From Anaerolineaceae bacterium (GTDB lineage: Bacteria; Chloroflexota; Anaerolineae; Aggregatilineales; Phototrophicaceae), in the NCBI GenBank assembly GCA_020634165.1, contig JACKCF010000001.1, forward strand, positions 1,984,001 to 2,048,000: DNA of 64,000 nt. Reading direction: 5' to 3'. The position numbers and the translations under genes were made by a program. Below are positions 35,587 through 44,376 of this stretch, in pieces. How positions within the stretch are numbered: position 1 is the first letter of the stretch; each line of letters opens with the position of its first letter. The notes beneath the pieces are model-generated. The model worked only from the letters and a program-made list of their open reading frames with translations, made no database searches and was not told the DNA's origin.

Positions 35587-37569
35587 ATGAGCGATACGCC
35601 ACGCAGCATGGCCCGAGAAGACTTGTTCAAGCTGGATTGGCTCCAGACAGCCCAATTATCCCCCGATGCGTCTCAAATTGCCTACACCGTCAGCCACATT
35701 GAAGGCAAAGAAGGTGAGGAAAAAGAATACTCCACCATCTACCTGCTGGATGTTGCTACCGGAACCAGCCGCAAGATGACCAACGGCAAGCAGATGGATA
35801 CCAGTCCGGCCTGGTCGCCCGATGGCAAAACAATTGCCTTCGTCAGTAATCGCACTGAGAAAAACCAGATTTATCTGCTGCCAGTCGATGGCGGCGAAGC
35901 CCAGGCCCTGGCTGACATGAAGCAGGGAGCAGGGGGACCAGTCTGGTCGCCCGATGGCAGTAAAATCGCCTTCACAGCCGGCGTAGACTATGGCGAGGAC
36001 GAGGCGCCAGATCGCAGCAAACAGCCGTACCGCGTCACGCGCAACATCTGGCGTTTTGATGACATTGGCGACATTGATCTGGCCGTGAACAATCTTTACG
36101 TCATGGATGTCGCCAGCCGCGAAGTCACCCAGATGACCGACCATGACCTGATGGTGCGGGGCATTCAGTGGCATCCGGATAGCAGCCGTATCCTCTATGG
36201 CACGATGATGAAACCCGACCAATGGTATGGCTTCCGCACAGAAAACTTCATCATTGATCTGGAGAAGAATGCCGAGCCGCTTCTCCACGATTGGATTAGC
36301 GTCAACCACGCGCGCTGGACGCCTGATGGGAGCAAGATCATCTTTGTTGGCGAAAAAGACGAACCCATTATCGGCACCCATTCCGATATGTGGGTGATGG
36401 ATACTCAAACAGGCACAGTATCCAATCGCTCCGCTGGTATGGAACGGAGCATTGCCGGGGGCCTGGAAGGACGTATGCCAGCGTTTCGCCAGATTCGCCC
36501 AATGGTTCATGTCGATGCTGACGGTAATTCTGCATTTATCCAGGTCCAGGAGGGTGGCCACGTCAGTATTATGCGGTTTGCCCTCAGCGGCGACGTCGCC
36601 TACGAAAAAGTCATCACCGGCGACCGCGCCTGCACCCTGCTTGATATGCAGGGCGATACGCTCGTATATGCCTCCGACGACATCACGCATACCCCCGATG
36701 TTTTTGTGGCCAAATCCGATGGTACAGGCGAAAAACAGTTCACCCATATCAACGATGCCTTCTTAGCGGACATCATCATGCCGGAATCGGTTTTCCTTCA
36801 ATTCAAAGGCTCCGATGGCACCGATGTCGAAGGCTGGTACGTCAAGCCCACAACGGGCGGCGACGGCCCGTACCCGACCATCCTCTGGATACATGGCGGA
36901 CCACACGGCGCCCAGGGCAATCGCTTTGCCTTCGATACGCTCATGTTGAACGGGGCGGGTTATGGCGTCATGTTCGTCAACCACCGCGCCTCTACTGGCT
37001 ATGGCAATGCCTTCTCGACAGGCATTCATGGTGACTGGGGTAACCTCGATTATAAAGACCTGATGGCAGGCGTTGATTATGCCATTGAACTCGGCCTTGC
37101 TGACCCCGACAAGCTGGGTTGCTGTGGCATTTCCGGCGGTGGCAACCTCTCTTGCTGGATCGTCGGGCAGACAGATCGCTTCAAAGCAGCAGTCCCACAA
37201 AATCCCGTAACGAGTTGGCTCAGTTTCTACGGCGTTAGCGATATTGGCGTATGGTTCTCAACCCGTCAATTAGGCGGCCATCCCCATGAAATTCCTGAAA
37301 TCTACACGAAATGCTCGCCGCTGACCTATGCACACAAATGCACGACCCCCACATTGATGATCCAGACCGAACGCGATTTCCGTTGTCCGGTCGATCAATC
37401 CGAGCAGTTCTACACCACGCTCCGTGCCAATGGCTGCATCGTAGAAATGCTGCGCCAGCCGCAGGGATCGCATGGTGGCTCAATTCGCGGGCCGCTGCCC
37501 ATCCGCACGGAAAATCTCAAAGCCAAGCTGGAATGGTTCAATAAATACATCATGGGCCTGGAGGCATAA
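35587..37569 (+). CDS. S9-family serine peptidase (acylaminoacyl-peptidase type)
   Basis: This 660-residue protein has an N-terminal beta-propeller with TolB-like repeats ('PAWSPDGKTIAFVSNR', 'PVWSPDGSKIAFTAG') covering about residues 30-390. A C-terminal alpha/beta-hydrolase domain follows. The catalytic triad is visible as S516 in 'GISGGG', D597 in 'TERDFRCP' and H629 in 'QGSHGG'; the oxyanion element 'WIHGGPHG' precedes it. Such enzymes cleave short or acylated peptides. There is no signal peptide, so it is probably cytoplasmic and may process imported peptides. The ATG follows AAAGGA at 6 bases. A clear terminator follows. Confidence 0.95.
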   Translation: MSDTPRSMAREDLFKLDWLQTAQLSPDASQIAYTVSHIEGKEGEEKEYSTIYLLDVATGTSRKMTNGKQMDTSPAWSPDGKTIAFVSNRTEKNQIYLLPVDGGEAQALADMKQGAGGPVWSPDGSKIAFTAGVDYGEDEAPDRSKQPYRVTRNIWRFDDIGDIDLAVNNLYVMDVASREVTQMTDHDLMVRGIQWHPDSSRILYGTMMKPDQWYGFRTENFIIDLEKNAEPLLHDWISVNHARWTPDGSKIIFVGEKDEPIIGTHSDMWVMDTQTGTVSNRSAGMERSIAGGLEGRMPAFRQIRPMVHVDADGNSAFIQVQEGGHVSIMRFALSGDVAYEKVITGDRACTLLDMQGDTLVYASDDITHTPDVFVAKSDGTGEKQFTHINDAFLADIIMPESVFLQFKGSDGTDVEGWYVKPTTGGDGPYPTILWIHGGPHGAQGNRFAFDTLMLNGAGYGVMFVNHRASTGYGNAFSTGIHGDWGNLDYKDLMAGVDYAIELGLADPDKLGCCGISGGGNLSCWIVGQTDRFKAAVPQNPVTSWLSFYGVSDIGVWFSTRQLGGHPHEIPEIYTKCSPLTYAHKCTTPTLMIQTERDFRCPVDQSEQFYTTLRANGCIVEMLRQPQGSHGGSIRGPLPIRTENLKAKLEWFNKYIMGLEA

Positions 37570-37621
37570 GCCCGCCCATTCTCGGTCCACATCGCCTTAT
37601 TCAGGCAAGCAATCTTCATAA

Positions 37622-37651
37622 AGCGAGTACAACAGTGTACTCGCTTTTTTT
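37622..37651 (+). terminator. Rho-independent terminator
   Basis: A perfect 9-bp stem AGCGAGTAC/GTACTCGCT with a 6-base loop is followed by a run of seven T, 53 bases after the peptidase stop. Confidence 0.92.
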
Positions 37652-37687
37652 GCTGTATATCCCTCATAACCCGAAACAAGAAGTCAG

Positions 37688-37838
37688 TAGATTCTGTTGA
37701 CATTTGCCAGATATTGGGTTCAAGACCGAATAAGAGCGCATGCGGGTAGGGGCAGGACATGTCTTGCCCAGGGTTTGGCATGCTAAACCCGTACAAAAAT
37801 GCTCGCAAAACCAGATGTCAGCACGTCCTGGCTTACGG
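37688..37838 (-). repeat. Family A dispersed repeat, full copy (reverse)
   Basis: The reverse complement matches 62369-62515 over about 150 bases at high similarity, including TTCGGTCTTG, the GGGCAAGACATGTC core and GGAGCATTTTTGTA-like ends. It fills most of the 434-base gap after the peptidase gene; the remaining AT-rich 37850-38000 probably holds the promoter of the TIR gene. Confidence 0.8.
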
Positions 37839-38003
37839 TCGGTAAAATATACAAAGTGACATTTCGCTACTATAGTTATGTTATGATATGTTCAATAAGT
37901 ATTCAGTAATATTGTCTGCCGCTGCTGAACAACTTCCCAACCAAATAAAATACCGTCCTAAATCTGCTTTTTTGATAACTTAGGTGGGGGAATTCAATAA
38001 ACC

Positions 38004-39599
38004 ATGACGACCGTTGAATCGCCCTATCACGCGCTGATTTCTTATTCCCATCGCGATGCCACCATTGTAAAGCAATTCCATAAGCGCCTCACGGATGCCG
38101 GCCTATCCGTCTGGATTGATGAAGGCGATATCTGGCCTGCCGCCGATTGGTGGAATGAGATTCAGTTAGGCATGCGCAACGCGAATAACGTGCTTTTTAT
38201 GATTAGCCCGTTTTCTTTGGCATCGGTTGTTTGCCAGCAGGAACTGGATTATGCCCGCTTCCTCAGTAAGCGTGTGATTCCTGTCATGCTCAACCAGGGT
38301 GAAAACTTTGAACAGACCCAGGATGATGCCCTGGTCAGCCTCATTCGCCAGGAATTTGACCAGGCGACACTCGAACGCATGCAGAACCGCAAGATTTCGA
38401 CGCTTTTTGAAGAAAATAAGGAGCTTCTCAAACGGCACGATTGGATTTACTGCACATCAGACGACCTGCTTGAAAATGCCACCGCGGAAGCAATCCGCTG
38501 CATCCAGGTGGATGAGGTTCACCATCGTCTGCTGACAAGCTTCATGCAGCAGGCTCTCAACTGGGAAAGTAGTGACCGTGACCCGGATCGGCTGCTCAAA
38601 GGTGGCGAAATTACCGAAGCAGAGCAGTGGCTGGAAAAAGCAACGAGCAAGCAACTCAATGTGCCGAAACAGGTAATCCAATTGATTCAGGCGAGCCGCA
38701 AAGACCAGCTTGAATATGAACAGCGAGAACGGGATCGTAAAAATCGAGAGAAGCGCCTGCTGCAAAGCCGCCAGCGTAACCGACTGATTGCCATCACATT
38801 GGGCACATTCGTTGTGATAATTGCCGCTGTTGTTGCGTTTAAAGTAATGCAGGTCGAACAACTTCGGCAGGCAGCTTTACAGGTTCCGATGGCATCATAC
38901 CTGGATAGCACAATTTGGTTAGGCGAAGAAAGCGACTATATCGCAGTGATGGCAGATTCAATTATTGGTTTTGATATACAGCCTCGCCAGCAGGTCGAGG
39001 TGCCAGCTTTCTCGCTCGATAGGTATGAAGTAAGCGCCGCCAATTACGCACGCTGCTTCGATGCACAAATTTGTAGACAGACAGCCCACATGCTTGACGA
39101 TCCTGATCCGGAATTGCCTGTTGTCGGTGTCGATGCTTTCCAGAGCGCCGCTTATTGCAACTGGCTAGGGAAGCGCTTGCCAACGCGCGCGGAATGGGAA
39201 CGGGCAGCCAGGGGAGAGGACTATCGTATGTATCCCTGGCCTGATGGAATCCCTGCCGACGAACCACCCGTTGAAATGTTTATCGGCATAGGAGATTTCA
39301 CCCAAATGCCGCTGCCTGTCGCTGTCGATTCACCCCGCTTTCTAGAGGGCGCAAACCCTGAAGGTGTCATGCACTTGCTGGGTAATGTGTCCGAGTGGAC
39401 ATCGACGCCTGTATGCAGCGATCCGTACAACTGTAATCGTTGGGATGGTATCTCCGATGTCGATCAGCTTTACACCGTCGGCTTTTCCTATGCCGATGAC
39501 TTCTTCGATGAAGTAACTCGCCTCGGTGTGGCCACCAGGTCTCACCCAGGCGAGAGCAATATGTTCATCGGTTTCCGATGCGCGCAGTCGGAGCCGTAG
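38004..39599 (+). CDS. TIR-domain membrane protein with C-terminal FGE/sulfatase-modifying fold
   Basis: This 531-residue protein has three parts. Residues 7-95 are a TIR domain ('ALISYSHRDA', 'VWIDEGDIWP', 'SLASVVCQQELDYA'); E80 in the CxxE motif is at the place of the catalytic Glu of NAD-cleaving TIRs. After a helical region (about 150-255) comes one membrane segment (261-279). Residues about 320-531 are an FGE-sulfatase domain: 'FSLDRYEVSAANYARCF', 'YCNWLGKRLPTRAEWERAA', 'LLGNVSEW', 'GFRCA'. The topology would put TIR inside and the FGE fold outside. TIR proteins often act in defence or signalling. A gene for a secreted protein follows after 15 bases. Confidence 0.88.
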   Translation: MTTVESPYHALISYSHRDATIVKQFHKRLTDAGLSVWIDEGDIWPAADWWNEIQLGMRNANNVLFMISPFSLASVVCQQELDYARFLSKRVIPVMLNQGENFEQTQDDALVSLIRQEFDQATLERMQNRKISTLFEENKELLKRHDWIYCTSDDLLENATAEAIRCIQVDEVHHRLLTSFMQQALNWESSDRDPDRLLKGGEITEAEQWLEKATSKQLNVPKQVIQLIQASRKDQLEYEQRERDRKNREKRLLQSRQRNRLIAITLGTFVVIIAAVVAFKVMQVEQLRQAALQVPMASYLDSTIWLGEESDYIAVMADSIIGFDIQPRQQVEVPAFSLDRYEVSAANYARCFDAQICRQTAHMLDDPDPELPVVGVDAFQSAAYCNWLGKRLPTRAEWERAARGEDYRMYPWPDGIPADEPPVEMFIGIGDFTQMPLPVAVDSPRFLEGANPEGVMHLLGNVSEWTSTPVCSDPYNCNRWDGISDVDQLYTVGFSYADDFFDEVTRLGVATRSHPGESNMFIGFRCAQSEP

Positions 39600-39614
39600 A
39601 AAAAGGGGAGGAGA

Positions 39615-40661
39615 ATGAAACTCCATAATGGTCTACGTATACTGGTCGTTTTATTTCTCATAGTCATTCTTACCGTAAATGTCGCCGGACAAGATAGAGG
39701 TAGCATTGGTCGCTCAGGTTCGGCACCATCCGTTCTCTGCGATCCTGACAACCCGCAGCTCATTGATCTGGCAGAACAGGGTCAATTCCAGGGGTACGAG
39801 GACAGCGGCGAATATGATGGGGCCGTTGTTGGCTCGGTCGTCTTCAGCAACGATATAGGCCAGACATTCCAACTATCCGTGACTGCTGCCCAGCCCGATA
39901 GGATTGAATCTTACCTCAATGGCATTGCGCTTTGCGTCGAAGTGTTGGAAATTGATGATCCCGTAACGACAGATGGTGCCATCGGCGTTGACCAGGAAAC
40001 AGCACAGTTTTTCCGGGAAGTGATCCTTGGCGAAGCCCTGGGCATCAGCCCTGAAGAAGTAGACGATATACGCAGTGAACTCGCAGAAAATGGCATTTCC
40101 ACCTTGCCGGAATTCATTCGGGCGGTCGGTGGCGACCTCGATTATGCCTACCAGTTAGTCGATGAATTCGCGTTGGATCACGATATGTTCGAGGCAAGAG
40201 GCATGCCATTGCTGGACGCCGCCGCGTCATTCCCATCATCAGCCAGCGACTACACAAGCCTGCTACAATTTGATCCACTGGCCGTAATTGTCGAGATTGT
40301 CCCTATAGATTACGAACGAGAATTCGCCCGCTCGCGTGGTTTTTCAGCCTACGTTGCGTTCTATATTGATCCTACGTATCGGTTTGGCTCAGAGCGTTAT
40401 CACTACTACCGTGCCAAGTGTACCAGCAGTGCAACAGCCGGTATAATGGCAACGCATGGCGGCGCGAGTCTGCAATTCTGGCGCTATTCGCCTTACAAGT
40501 ACATCGGCACACTTTATAGCTCTGGTGGTTACTCTTCCACCAGTAGCAAGACAAATAACTACGTGACACACGATCTACAGGTTCGTCGTGAAGGTGTAGT
40601 CGGTACAACCTATGCTATATATGGCGGCTGGTATCAGGGGTGGGGCGGTTACTGCGGATAA
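39615..40661 (+). CDS. Secreted protein of unknown function, partner of the TIR-FGE gene
   Basis: This 348-residue product has a clear Sec signal peptide (about residues 7-25, cleavage after 'VAG'). The mature part has an acidic N-terminal domain, a helical middle ('EALGISPEEVDDIRSELAENG'), and a C-terminal domain rich in Tyr, Ser and Gly ('YIGTLYSSGGYSSTSS', 'GGWYQGWGGYCG') with a few cysteines. I recognise no family. The start ATG has a very strong site (GGGGAGGAG) and is 15 bases from the TIR-FGE stop, so the two are co-transcribed. It may be a ligand or an outside partner of the FGE domain; that is inference only. Confidence 0.75.
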   Translation: MKLHNGLRILVVLFLIVILTVNVAGQDRGSIGRSGSAPSVLCDPDNPQLIDLAEQGQFQGYEDSGEYDGAVVGSVVFSNDIGQTFQLSVTAAQPDRIESYLNGIALCVEVLEIDDPVTTDGAIGVDQETAQFFREVILGEALGISPEEVDDIRSELAENGISTLPEFIRAVGGDLDYAYQLVDEFALDHDMFEARGMPLLDAAASFPSSASDYTSLLQFDPLAVIVEIVPIDYEREFARSRGFSAYVAFYIDPTYRFGSERYHYYRAKCTSSATAGIMATHGGASLQFWRYSPYKYIGTLYSSGGYSSTSSKTNNYVTHDLQVRREGVVGTTYAIYGGWYQGWGGYCG

Positions 40662-40700
40662 AATACCGTTTGCAGTAACGAGCAGCCGCATAATATAGGG

Positions 40701-40730
40701 ATAGCCATCTCAAAAGAGGTGGCTATTTTT
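40701..40730 (+). terminator. Rho-independent terminator
   Basis: The stem ATAGCCATCTC/GAGGTGGCTAT (one G-T pair), with an AAAA loop, is followed by TTTT. It ends the TIR-FGE unit. Confidence 0.88.
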
Positions 40731-40847
40731 CTGCTTTAACGTTGAATTTCGGTCGTTGGTTAGTGCGCTGGGTTTGCATTTTGGGCCTGCAACCGATTTA
40801 ATAGGCGAAAAGTTCCCTAAATTAGTGTGTTTGGTTGTAGGTGTACC

Positions 40848-43541
40848 ATGAACACCCGACCCATTTTTCCTTTACGTCGCGATCTGAGTGTCCAGCTAAT
40901 AATACTTTTTGCCGCATTTATGACTGCCGTCCTCATTGCGGCGATGGTTTTCTTGCAGCGTGCCAGCCAGGATTTGGAAGCCGACATCGGCTCCTCTGAT
41001 CTGGCCCTGGCCCATGCTATTGCCGAGGAAACCACGACATTCCTCGACAGCGCCCTGGAAACGGTGACACAGCTCGCTGAATATCCTGAAGTCATCACAG
41101 TCGATACCAGCGGTATGGATGCCATTTTCCAGAGTGTGATGAGTGCCCGCCCCGATATCAACCTGACCTATCGCCTCGATGCTCAGGGCTTGATGGTCTT
41201 TCATCACCCCATCGGCCCGGAATCCACTGTCGGCACGGATTTCTCGTTCCGGTCCTACTTCCAGCAGGCGAAAACGACGCGCGAACCATTAATTTCTCTC
41301 GGACGTATCTCGCCCACGACCCAACAGCCCGTTGCCACCGCCGTCATGCCCATGTGGATCGACGATGTGTTCCAGGGTCTTGTCGCGACCAATCTCAAAT
41401 TGCAATTCCTCAGCGATACCCTGACCAACATCATGACAACTGCCGCCGCTGATCGATCTGCGAATACGGCGATAGTAGATGCTGGTGGCCAGATCGTCGC
41501 TCACTCGGACCCATCATTCATCCTGCAAACGGTATCCGATAGATACCCACCTTCGCTTGTAGACGAAATGCGTGGCGAGAGTGGCAATTTCATTGCAAGT
41601 GATCCAACAGGGGAGTATCTCTACAGTTATGTGCCCATCGCCAACATCGACTGGAGCGTTGTCGTTAGTCGGCCAACATCGGTCGCTTTTTCTGTCCTGA
41701 ATCTGTTCCGCCAGGGCGTATTGGCTGTGTTGATCGTATTTGCGATTAGTGGCATTCTCTTTTGGGCAGTGCTGTCCCGCCGCGTGATTCAACCGATTGA
41801 ACGCCTCGCCAATTTCAGCCAGGGAAGTTGGCTGGAACGTGATGAGTCATCCGAGATGGTCACGGCGCTCGGCCAGCTTACAGCCCGCCGCGATCAGATG
41901 GGGGTGCTCACCCGTAGCCTCCAATCCATGCAGGCTGCCATAGAAGCCCGCCTCAACGAGCTGTCAACCCTGCTCAAGACCAGTACCGTCGTCGTATCTT
42001 CGTTGGAAACACAGGTGGTCCTTGATCGCATCCTGGAACAGGTCGAAGAACTTTTGCAGGTCCGTATGAGTGCCATCTTCGTGCTCGACGAAAGCTCGAA
42101 TACCTTTCGCATTCGCGCCAGCCGCAACCTGCCCGGCTGGTATGCTGACCGTGTCCGCATTGATCCCCAGGACCCCGACTCGGCGACCATGCGTACCATC
42201 CGGTCAGGCGAGCCAGTCCACATCAGTGACACAGAAACAGACCCGACCTACGCGCACAATCGCCAGCGTTCGCGCCTTGCGGGCTACCGCGCGATACTGG
42301 CCATTCGCCTGCCGGTCCAGCATGTTAGGCCCTCTGCCTTGTTGGTCTACCGCAGCGATCCTGATACCTTCACCGAGCGCGAAATTCGCCTGCTGACCAA
42401 CTTCGCCAACTACGCCACCATGGCAATTGAAAATGCCGCCCTGTTTGATCGCAGCGACACCCACCTTCAGGAACAGACCCAACGCCTGGAAGCCCTCATC
42501 CAGTCCATGCGTGATGGCGTCGTCTTAGAAAATTCCGCTGGCAAAATCCTCTACGCCAACCGAAGCGTACAGGACCTGACTGGGCTTGATTACGAAACCA
42601 TCCATAACAAGCCCATAACGGCACTTGTCGAGGCTATTTTATCGCGCACCAAGGACCGTGATTCAATACAGAGGCAGATTGACGAAGCCCTGTCAGGGCA
42701 GGGCATCCGCCGCGTGGAGTACGCCCAGATTGGGGAAGAAAAGCCGCGCTACCTGCGACTTAGCCTGTTTAGCGTATCCGACAAAGAGGAAACGCTCATT
42801 GGTCGCGGTTGGATCATTCAGGACATCACTCAGCGCTATGAACTTGACCGTATGAAATCTAACCTCGTTGCGACAGTCTCCCACGAACTGCGCACGCCGT
42901 TGGCATCCATCAAAGGCTATACGACCACGCTCCTTGCTGATGACGTTGAATGGGACACCCAGAGCCAGCGCGAATTCCTCACGACGATCTTGCAGGAAAC
43001 GGATCGCCTCAGCAGTCTCGTTCAGGACTTGCTCGACATGTCGCGTATCGAAGCCGGTAATCTCAAGATCAATCCCATCTCGTCGGATGTGCCGAAATTA
43101 ATAGAGCAGGCCGCCCTCCATGCCACACCACCGCCTGGGAATCGCCTCGCGCTTAATCTGCCTCACGACCTGCCGCCGATGTTTCTGGACCCGCAGCGCG
43201 TGGAGGCCGTTCTGCGCAATCTCATTGAAAACGCCGCTAAATACTGTCCCGATGATGCCCCCATTACGGTCTCGGCCACCTATGATAATGAGAATTTGGT
43301 CATCAGCGTGGAAGATCAAGGCCCAGGCATCCCGACAGAAATGACCAGTCAGGTCTTTGAGAGCTTCTACCGTGTCGATAATGGCATGACGCGCAAGACC
43401 ACAGGTGCGGGCCTCGGACTGGCCATCGCACGCGGTTTTGTTCAGGCGCACGGGGGTGAAATCTGGCTGGAACCGCGTCCCAAAGGAACCTGTGTGACAT
43501 TTTCAATTCCGGTCGCCGTGACGGCGGAAGTTAGTGAATAA
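40848..43541 (+). CDS. Sensor histidine kinase (Cache-HAMP-GAF-PAS-HisKA-HATPase)
   Basis: This 897-residue membrane kinase has TM1 at about residues 15-35, an outside dCache-like sensor ('YRLDAQGLMVFHHP', 'VDAGGQIVAHSDP'), and TM2 followed by HAMP ('RRVIQPIERLANF'). A GAF domain ('ILEQVEELLQVRMSAIFVLD') and a PAS domain ('MRDGVVLENSAGKILYANR') come next. The phospho-acceptor H679 is in 'SHELRTPLAS', and the ATPase boxes are 'NLIENAAKY', 'DQGPGIP' and 'GAGLGLAIARG'. The ATG at 40848 has GTAGG nearby; a frame 21 bases longer is unlikely. It is followed after 30 bases by its OmpR-type regulator and then a Liv transporter, so it may sense amino acids or related small molecules outside the cell. 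Confidence 0.93.
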   Translation: MNTRPIFPLRRDLSVQLIILFAAFMTAVLIAAMVFLQRASQDLEADIGSSDLALAHAIAEETTTFLDSALETVTQLAEYPEVITVDTSGMDAIFQSVMSARPDINLTYRLDAQGLMVFHHPIGPESTVGTDFSFRSYFQQAKTTREPLISLGRISPTTQQPVATAVMPMWIDDVFQGLVATNLKLQFLSDTLTNIMTTAAADRSANTAIVDAGGQIVAHSDPSFILQTVSDRYPPSLVDEMRGESGNFIASDPTGEYLYSYVPIANIDWSVVVSRPTSVAFSVLNLFRQGVLAVLIVFAISGILFWAVLSRRVIQPIERLANFSQGSWLERDESSEMVTALGQLTARRDQMGVLTRSLQSMQAAIEARLNELSTLLKTSTVVVSSLETQVVLDRILEQVEELLQVRMSAIFVLDESSNTFRIRASRNLPGWYADRVRIDPQDPDSATMRTIRSGEPVHISDTETDPTYAHNRQRSRLAGYRAILAIRLPVQHVRPSALLVYRSDPDTFTEREIRLLTNFANYATMAIENAALFDRSDTHLQEQTQRLEALIQSMRDGVVLENSAGKILYANRSVQDLTGLDYETIHNKPITALVEAILSRTKDRDSIQRQIDEALSGQGIRRVEYAQIGEEKPRYLRLSLFSVSDKEETLIGRGWIIQDITQRYELDRMKSNLVATVSHELRTPLASIKGYTTTLLADDVEWDTQSQREFLTTILQETDRLSSLVQDLLDMSRIEAGNLKINPISSDVPKLIEQAALHATPPPGNRLALNLPHDLPPMFLDPQRVEAVLRNLIENAAKYCPDDAPITVSATYDNENLVISVEDQGPGIPTEMTSQVFESFYRVDNGMTRKTTGAGLGLAIARGFVQAHGGEIWLEPRPKGTCVTFSIPVAVTAEVSE

Positions 43542-43571
43542 ATTTGTTGGATTAATCATAAGAGTATTTTT

Positions 43572-44270
43572 ATGACGACAGCACAAATGGTAGTCTTGGT
43601 CGTAGATGACGAGCGCCCTCTGCGTGATTTTGTTCGCCGCAATCTGGACATTCGCGGTTATCAGGTGCGGATGGCAGGCAATGGCCTGGAAGCCCTGGCG
43701 GAATTCAGGCAGAGCAATATTGATCTGGTCGTACTCGATCTCATGATGCCCCACATGGATGGCCTGGAAACCATCCGCCGCATCCGCCAGACGTCCGATG
43801 TGCCCATCATTGTCCTTTCCGCAATGGACGAAGAAGACGACAAAATTCGCGCATTGCAGCTCGGTGCCGATGACTACCTGACCAAGCCCTTTGGCGTTGG
43901 CGAACTCCTCGCCCGTATTGATGCCGTCATGCGCCGCGCCCAATGGCGTCCCTGGACGTCAACCACCACCAGCCGCCTGATCCACGACCGCCTCACAGTC
44001 GACCTCGAACGCCATCAGGTCCTGCTCAACAACGACCCCCTCGAACTTACCCCGATTGAATTTGAATTACTGGTCTACCTCATGGAAAATGCAGGCAAAG
44101 TCCTGACGCATCGCGCCATCTTGCAGCACGTCTGGGGTGAGGAATACGGCCAGGAATCGGAATATCTGCGCGTCTATATCGGGCGCCTCCGTCAGAAAAT
44201 CGAGGATGACCCCGCCCATCCCCGCTACTTAGTCACAGAAAGAGGGGTTGGCTACCTGTTCAACGCCTGA
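43572..44270 (+). CDS. OmpR-family response regulator
   Basis: This 232-residue regulator has a receiver domain with the acidic pocket D12-D13, phospho-acceptor D56 ('VVLDLMMP') and K105 ('YLTKPF'), followed by a winged-helix DNA-binding domain ('ELTPIEFELLVYLMENAGKVLTHRAI' region, then 'YLRVYIGRLRQKIE'). It is the partner of the kinase 30 bases upstream. The next gene is the binding protein of a Liv-type transporter, its likely target. Confidence 0.95.
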   Translation: MTTAQMVVLVVDDERPLRDFVRRNLDIRGYQVRMAGNGLEALAEFRQSNIDLVVLDLMMPHMDGLETIRRIRQTSDVPIIVLSAMDEEDDKIRALQLGADDYLTKPFGVGELLARIDAVMRRAQWRPWTSTTTSRLIHDRLTVDLERHQVLLNNDPLELTPIEFELLVYLMENAGKVLTHRAILQHVWGEEYGQESEYLRVYIGRLRQKIEDDPAHPRYLVTERGVGYLFNA

Positions 44271-44340
44271 GACAGCCCGTATTTACGGAATATTTATATA
44301 ACCCGCTCATCTTTTACTCATTTTTTGCACTCCTTAGGGA

Positions 44341-44358
44341 CACTTAAGCAAATAAGTG
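44341..44358. repeat. Small inverted repeat before the Liv operon
   Basis: The arms CACTTA and TAAGTG (44341-44346, 44353-44358) lie 19 bases before the start of the binding-protein gene. They may be part of a regulator site or leader hairpin. Confidence 0.3.
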
Positions 44359-44376
44359 ACCTCTAAGGAGGGTTTT

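Noticed and set aside
35656..36747. 363-codon minus-strand frame inside the S9 peptidase gene
   Set aside because: The forward frame contains beta-propeller repeats and a complete catalytic triad further on; the antisense frame has no family features.
38960..39599. FGE/C-type-lectin-like domain as target of a diversity-generating retroelement
   Set aside because: No reverse transcriptase gene or template repeat is visible in the window, and the domain end shows no obvious adenine-rich variable stretch.
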